A model generated the notes under the pieces. That model was not told where the DNA came from. It did no database searches and saw only the letters and a list, made by a program, of their open reading frames with translations. Both the position numbers and the translations under genes were made by a program. This document shows, in pieces, positions 30,536 to 33,464 of a stretch of DNA of 33,464 bases. How positions within the stretch are numbered: position 1 is the first letter of the stretch; each line of letters starts with the position of its first letter. The DNA comes from Peptococcaceae bacterium (GTDB lineage: Bacteria; Bacillota; DSM-12270; Thermacetogeniales; Thermacetogeniaceae): positions 1-33,464 of the forward strand of contig PKYJ01000028.1 of assembly GCA_003132605.1 (NCBI GenBank), given 5' to 3'.

Positions 30536-31183
30536 TTACATAAAACCGTTCTCGACCAACAAGTCGGTGGTGATCCCCTTCTTTGGCTGAACGCCGGCTC
30601 GCTGCAACAGGCTGCTCACATACTTGCCAAGCAGGTCAGCTTCTATGTTCAGCAGGTCCCCGGTCTTCTTGCCGCCCAAGGTGGTGGTCTCCCTGGTGTG
30701 GGGGATCAGGCCGACCATCAGCGCCCCCTCTTTCAAAGCGGCGATGGTCAGGCTCACCCCATCCAGGGTTACCGAACCCTGAGGGATCAGGCATTGCTCC
30801 AACTCCCCGGGCGCGGCCACCCACATCTCGGTGGCAATACCCTTATCCTGCAGGCTCAGGATAACGCCGGCAGCATCCACGTGGCCGGCGACCAGGTGTC
30901 CGCCCAGTCTGTCCCCCATTGCCAGCGCCCGCTCCAAGTTTACCCGGGACCCCGCCTGCAAGCGCCCGAGGTTAGTCTTCCGCAGGGTTTCGTACATCAC
31001 GTCAACGGTAAAACTACCGGCTGAAAACCCGGTCACCGTCAGGCAGGCGCCGTTCACGGCGATGCTGTCCCCCAGCCTGATGCCGTCCAAGACCCTGGCC
31101 GCCTCAACTGTCAGGGCGGCCGAAGACTGCCCTGACACCAGGTTCCTGATCACTCCCGTCTCTTCAACAATACCCGTGAACAT
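30536..31183 (-). CDS. ribE: Riboflavin synthase, alpha chain
   Basis: Dismutates two lumazines to riboflavin. ATG at 31183 gives 215 residues opening MFTGIVEETGVIRN, the family start; the longer frame from 31237 is atypical. Two lumazine-binding repeats are visible, the first around SIAVNGACLTVTG, the second around SVTLDGVSLTIAAL, and GGHLVAGHVDAAG marks the first active-site loop. It lies between ribD and ribBA in the FMN-controlled operon, with a 143-nt degenerate gap upstream. Confidence 0.97.
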   Translation of the reverse strand: MFTGIVEETGVIRNLVSGQSSAALTVEAARVLDGIRLGDSIAVNGACLTVTGFSAGSFTVDVMYETLRKTNLGRLQAGSRVNLERALAMGDRLGGHLVAGHVDAAGVILSLQDKGIATEMWVAAPGELEQCLIPQGSVTLDGVSLTIAALKEGALMVGLIPHTRETTTLGGKKTGDLLNIEADLLGKYVSSLLQRAGVQPKKGITTDLLVENGFM

Positions 31184-31214
31184 CCCGCTCTCATCCCCAT
31201 CCAAAACAGAAGCC

Positions 31215-31272
31215 AGAGGCAAGAAGTCTGATGTCAAAAAAAGATCTGGGCGGGGGTCAGCTTTCTGCCTCT
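31215..31272. repeat. Imperfect inverted repeat between ribD and ribE
   Basis: AGAGGCAAGAAGTCTGA (31215-31231) and TCAGCTTTCTGCCTCT (31257-31272) form an imperfect inverted repeat around a T-rich/GC-rich loop. Neighbouring bases (CGGCCTCCGACCTCTGC, near 31336) belong to the same degenerate GAGGTCGGAGGCC style as tracts elsewhere in the window. Confidence 0.4.
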
Positions 31273-31326
31273 AACATCCGATTTTTATATTTTTCAGCCG
31301 TCATCCCTCGTTCATGATTCACTTAT

Positions 31327-32445
31327 TTATCTTCCGGCCTCCGACCTCTGCTCGGGGTATCCTGTGATCATCAGGTCGGCGCCTATTTTTTGGCACTCCA
31401 GTGCTGTGAGCTGCAACGCCTCGGCCAGGGTTGCCGCCCCCGCCCCCCCGAAGGGACCGGGGGCGCTGTTGCCGCCGATAATCCCGGGGGCGACAAAGAA
31501 GATAAACTTGTCGACGGCTCGCGCTTTGAGAAAGTTGGCATTCAGGAGACTGCCGCCTTCCAGGAGCAGGCTGACCAACTCCCGTCTCCCCATCTCCCGC
31601 AGTAGCGCCTGGATGTCTACCAGGCCATCAACTCCCGGCAGCTCCCAGACTTCCACCCCCCGTTCCATCAGCATCTCTTTCTTGCCGGGCGGGCATTGCC
31701 CCTCTACCACGGCCACTGCCGCCGGGTAATCCCGCGCCGTCTGCACCAACTGAGACTCCAGGGGGATTCTGAGGCTGCTGTCGGCGACCACCCGCAGCGG
31801 CTTCTTTTCAGCGCCCGGCAGCCTGACCGTCAGCAGGGGGTCATCCGCCAGCACCGTCCCTATTCCCACCAGCACGGCATCATTCTCTGCTCGAACATGC
31901 TGCGCCAGGTTGCGGGATTCAGGACCGGTGATCCACTTGGAATCTCCCGATCTGGTGGCGATCTTGCCGTCCAGGCTCATTCCGGCCTTGAGGGTGACAA
32001 AGGGTTGCCTGGCTACGATGTACTTGAAAAAAGCCTCGTTGAGGCGCCTGGCCTCGGCATCCAGTACTCCGGACCGCACTTCCAAGCCTGCCTGCTGCAA
32101 GGCCTGCAGGCCATTTCCCGCCATCAGCGGGTTTGGGTCCGGGGTGGCCGCGACCACCCTCTTGATGGCCGCTCTGATAATCGCCTCGGTGCATGGCGGT
32201 GTCCGTCCAAAGTGGCAGCAGGGCTCCAGAGAAACGTACAGGGTCGCCCCCCTGGCCCGTAACCCGGCTTGCCTGAGGGCGAGGATTTCAGCATGGGGCA
32301 TGCCCGCTTTATGGTGGTAACCCTCTCCCAGGACTGTTCCGTCGCTGACGACGACCGCCCCCACCATGGGATTGGGGCTGGTCTTCCCCTTCGCCAGCGC
32401 TGCCAGCTCCAACGCCCGGGCTATAAAGGCATGATCTTGATCCAC
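31327..32445 (-). CDS. ribD: Bifunctional riboflavin deaminase/reductase RibD
   Basis: Deaminates and then reduces the pyrimidine made by RibA. GTG at 32445 is chosen because GGAGG lies 7 nt upstream, giving 372 residues that begin MDQDHAFIARALELA as in homologues; a GTG at 32481 adds 12 glycine-rich residues. The deaminase domain has the zinc motif HAEILAL and PCCHFGRTPPCTEAI; the reductase domain has VTLKAGMSLDGKIAT and LLEGGSLLNANFL. First gene of ribD-ribE-ribBA-ribH, directly behind the FMN riboswitch and its terminator. Confidence 0.96.
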   Translation of the reverse strand: MDQDHAFIARALELAALAKGKTSPNPMVGAVVVSDGTVLGEGYHHKAGMPHAEILALRQAGLRARGATLYVSLEPCCHFGRTPPCTEAIIRAAIKRVVAATPDPNPLMAGNGLQALQQAGLEVRSGVLDAEARRLNEAFFKYIVARQPFVTLKAGMSLDGKIATRSGDSKWITGPESRNLAQHVRAENDAVLVGIGTVLADDPLLTVRLPGAEKKPLRVVADSSLRIPLESQLVQTARDYPAAVAVVEGQCPPGKKEMLMERGVEVWELPGVDGLVDIQALLREMGRRELVSLLLEGGSLLNANFLKARAVDKFIFFVAPGIIGGNSAPGPFGGAGAATLAEALQLTALECQKIGADLMITGYPEQRSEAGR

Positions 32446-32502
32446 GGCGCCGCCTCCATCTCCCAAGCTAACAACAGCCACCTGCGCCCATTATTATAAA
32501 AC

Positions 32503-32530
32503 AAAAAACCCACCACCTGGGAGGCGAGGG
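32503..32530 (-). terminator. Riboswitch-controlled terminator before ribD
   Basis: Minus-strand hairpin CCCTCGCCT / AGGTGGTGGG (with G-U pairs and a bulge) followed by six T, between the FMN aptamer and ribD; the usual transcription-attenuation platform. Confidence 0.75.
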
Positions 32531-32567
32531 TTGATCAAGACCAGCACAAAGCCAGCATGAACAAGAG

Positions 32568-32732
32568 CGCCACTCTCCCATCCAGACTCTACTGTCGGCT
32601 CCGGATTCCCACCGGATCAGCCCTGCGCCTGCATCGTTTCACCGATCGCCGGTCCCGGGTTCGCGGGCTCATCCTCCTGAAGAGGCATCACCGCCGGTGC
32701 GGGAATCTCACCCGCCCCCCGAGGAACTTCAC
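32568..32732 (-). promoter_or_regulatory. FMN riboswitch of the riboflavin operon
   Basis: Minus strand shows the RFN element in order: GGGCGGGTGAGATTCCCGCA, ACCGGCGGTGATG, GAGCCCGCGA, GATCCGGTGGGAATCCGGAG, CCGACAGTAGAGTCTGGATG, GGGAGAG. FMN binding is expected to favour the following terminator and shut off ribD-ribE-ribBA-ribH. Confidence 0.96.
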
Positions 32733-32764
32733 AAATTTCATTTTACACCCATTAATATTGAGCG

Positions 32765-33430
32765 TCAAGAAAAGTGTTCTACCAACTTCCTGTATTCTTG
32801 CAGGGTCGCGGCCGCGTCCCCTGACCCGAACAGGGCGGAGCCGATGACGAGATGATTGGCGCCGGCAGTTGCAACCGCCTCCACGTTGGCCTTGTTGATG
32901 CCGCCGTCCACCTGCAGGTCCGGCCGCCGATCGCTGGCGTCGAGCATGCTGCGCAGAGCCCGAATCTTATCATACATCCCGGCGATGAACTCCTGCCCTC
33001 CCCATCCGGGGCTAACCGTCATCAACAGCACCAGGTCCACCTGGTCAAGGACATACTCCACGGCAGTCAACGGCGTGGCCGGGTTCAAGGCCACCCCCGC
33101 CTTCAGGCCGAGGGCCTTCACGGCTTCAACGGTGCGATAGAGGTGCGGGCAGGTCTCGGCGTGCACGGTGATACTGTCGCTCCCGGCCGCGGCGAAAGCC
33201 TCCAACAGGCAATCCGGGTGGTTTACCATGAGGTGGGCGTCGAAGGGCAGCCCGGTGGTCTTGCGAAGGGCTGCCACCACCGGCGGCCCGAAGGTCAGGT
33301 TGGGAACAAAGTGGCCGTCCATGATATCCAGGTGCAGGGAGTCGGCGCCCCCCTGTTCCAGGAGACGCACCTGGTCGGCCAGCCGGCTAAAATCAGCGTT
33401 CAGGATAGATGGCGCAATCTTGATCCTCAC
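32765..33430 (-). CDS. rpe: Ribulose-phosphate 3-epimerase
   Basis: Interconverts ribulose-5-phosphate and xylulose-5-phosphate in the pentose phosphate pathway; its product ribulose-5-phosphate is also the RibB substrate. TIM-barrel protein of 221 residues with APSILNADFSRL, the metal motif LHLDIMDGHFVPNLTFGPP, DAHLMVNHPD, MTVSPGWGGQEF and QVDGGINKAN. GTG at 33430 follows GAAGGAGAGG. A further copy of the palindromic repeat begins about 20 nt upstream, at the window edge. The gene ends about 30 nt before the FMN riboswitch region. Confidence 0.96.
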   Translation of the reverse strand: MRIKIAPSILNADFSRLADQVRLLEQGGADSLHLDIMDGHFVPNLTFGPPVVAALRKTTGLPFDAHLMVNHPDCLLEAFAAAGSDSITVHAETCPHLYRTVEAVKALGLKAGVALNPATPLTAVEYVLDQVDLVLLMTVSPGWGGQEFIAGMYDKIRALRSMLDASDRRPDLQVDGGINKANVEAVATAGANHLVIGSALFGSGDAAATLQEYRKLVEHFS

Positions 33431-33450
33431 GAGTAGGTCCTCTCCTTCAC

Positions 33451-33464
33451 CACAGATGACTACC
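33451..33464 (+). repeat. Start of another palindromic element at the window edge
   Basis: CACAGATGACTACC is identical to the terminal motif of the full copies (29151 and the reverse complement of 12657-12644). The window ends before the hairpin, so only the boundary is seen. It lies just upstream of the rpe ribosome-binding site. Confidence 0.6.

Noticed and set aside
1..33464. CRISPR array, tRNA, rRNA, prophage or transposase genes
   Set aside because: No regularly spaced direct repeats, cloverleaf sequences, integrase or transposase motifs were found on reading both strands.

Overview
The window reads as a chromosomal core region of an anaerobic, endospore-forming Bacillota, most likely a Clostridia-type lineage near Desulfotomaculum/Pelotomaculum. 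This is inferred from gene content and order; no tree could be run. The pointers are spore genes (spoVS, ylbJ, gpr, two alpha/beta SASPs, a probable CsfG RNA), the clostridial order fapR-plsX-(fabH)-fabD-fabG-acpP-fabF-rnc-smc-ftsY, a Pta-AckA acetate pathway and moderately high GC. Most genes are on the minus strand.

Layout, low to high coordinates. (1) 1-2118: methylthio-nucleoside salvage (mtnA, cut by the window edge, and mtnP) after ftsY. (2) 2230-12209: smc, spoVS, rnc and a FAS II block, with a FapR-type promoter/operator upstream of fapR; fabH survives only as a 3' remnant. (3) 12348-13183: rpmF and the DUF177 gene behind a consensus promoter. (4) 13309-15728: ackA and pta. (5) 15983-19032: ylbJ (plus strand), then a coiled-coil protein, coaD and rsmD. 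(6) 19033-20819: non-coding-rich region with a candidate CsfG sRNA, a small unknown gene, a frameshifted YkgJ-like gene, a cobalamin riboswitch with no gene behind it, and cooT. (7) 20944-23207: family 4 uracil-DNA glycosylase, then gpr facing two tandem SASP genes. (8) 23479-28324: recG, a FakA-like kinase, a YloU/Asp23 protein and divergent rpmB. (9) 28426-33430: a truncated yfcE, ribH, ribBA, ribE and ribD behind an FMN riboswitch, then rpe.

The most unusual feature is a roughly 120-bp composite palindromic repeat (hairpin A of about 50 bp, a 10-bp spacer and hairpin B of 51 bp). It occurs in full twice, in opposite orientations, and as partial or diverged copies at four other places including the window's right edge. 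Copies fill the gaps between operon genes, next to stop codons and Shine-Dalgarno sites, and one sits in the broken yfcE. Other points of interest are the orphan B12 riboswitch convergent with ykgJ, the CsfG candidate beside rsmD, the eroded fabH, and degenerate low-complexity tracts between genes. No tRNA, rRNA, CRISPR array, transposase or phage gene was seen.
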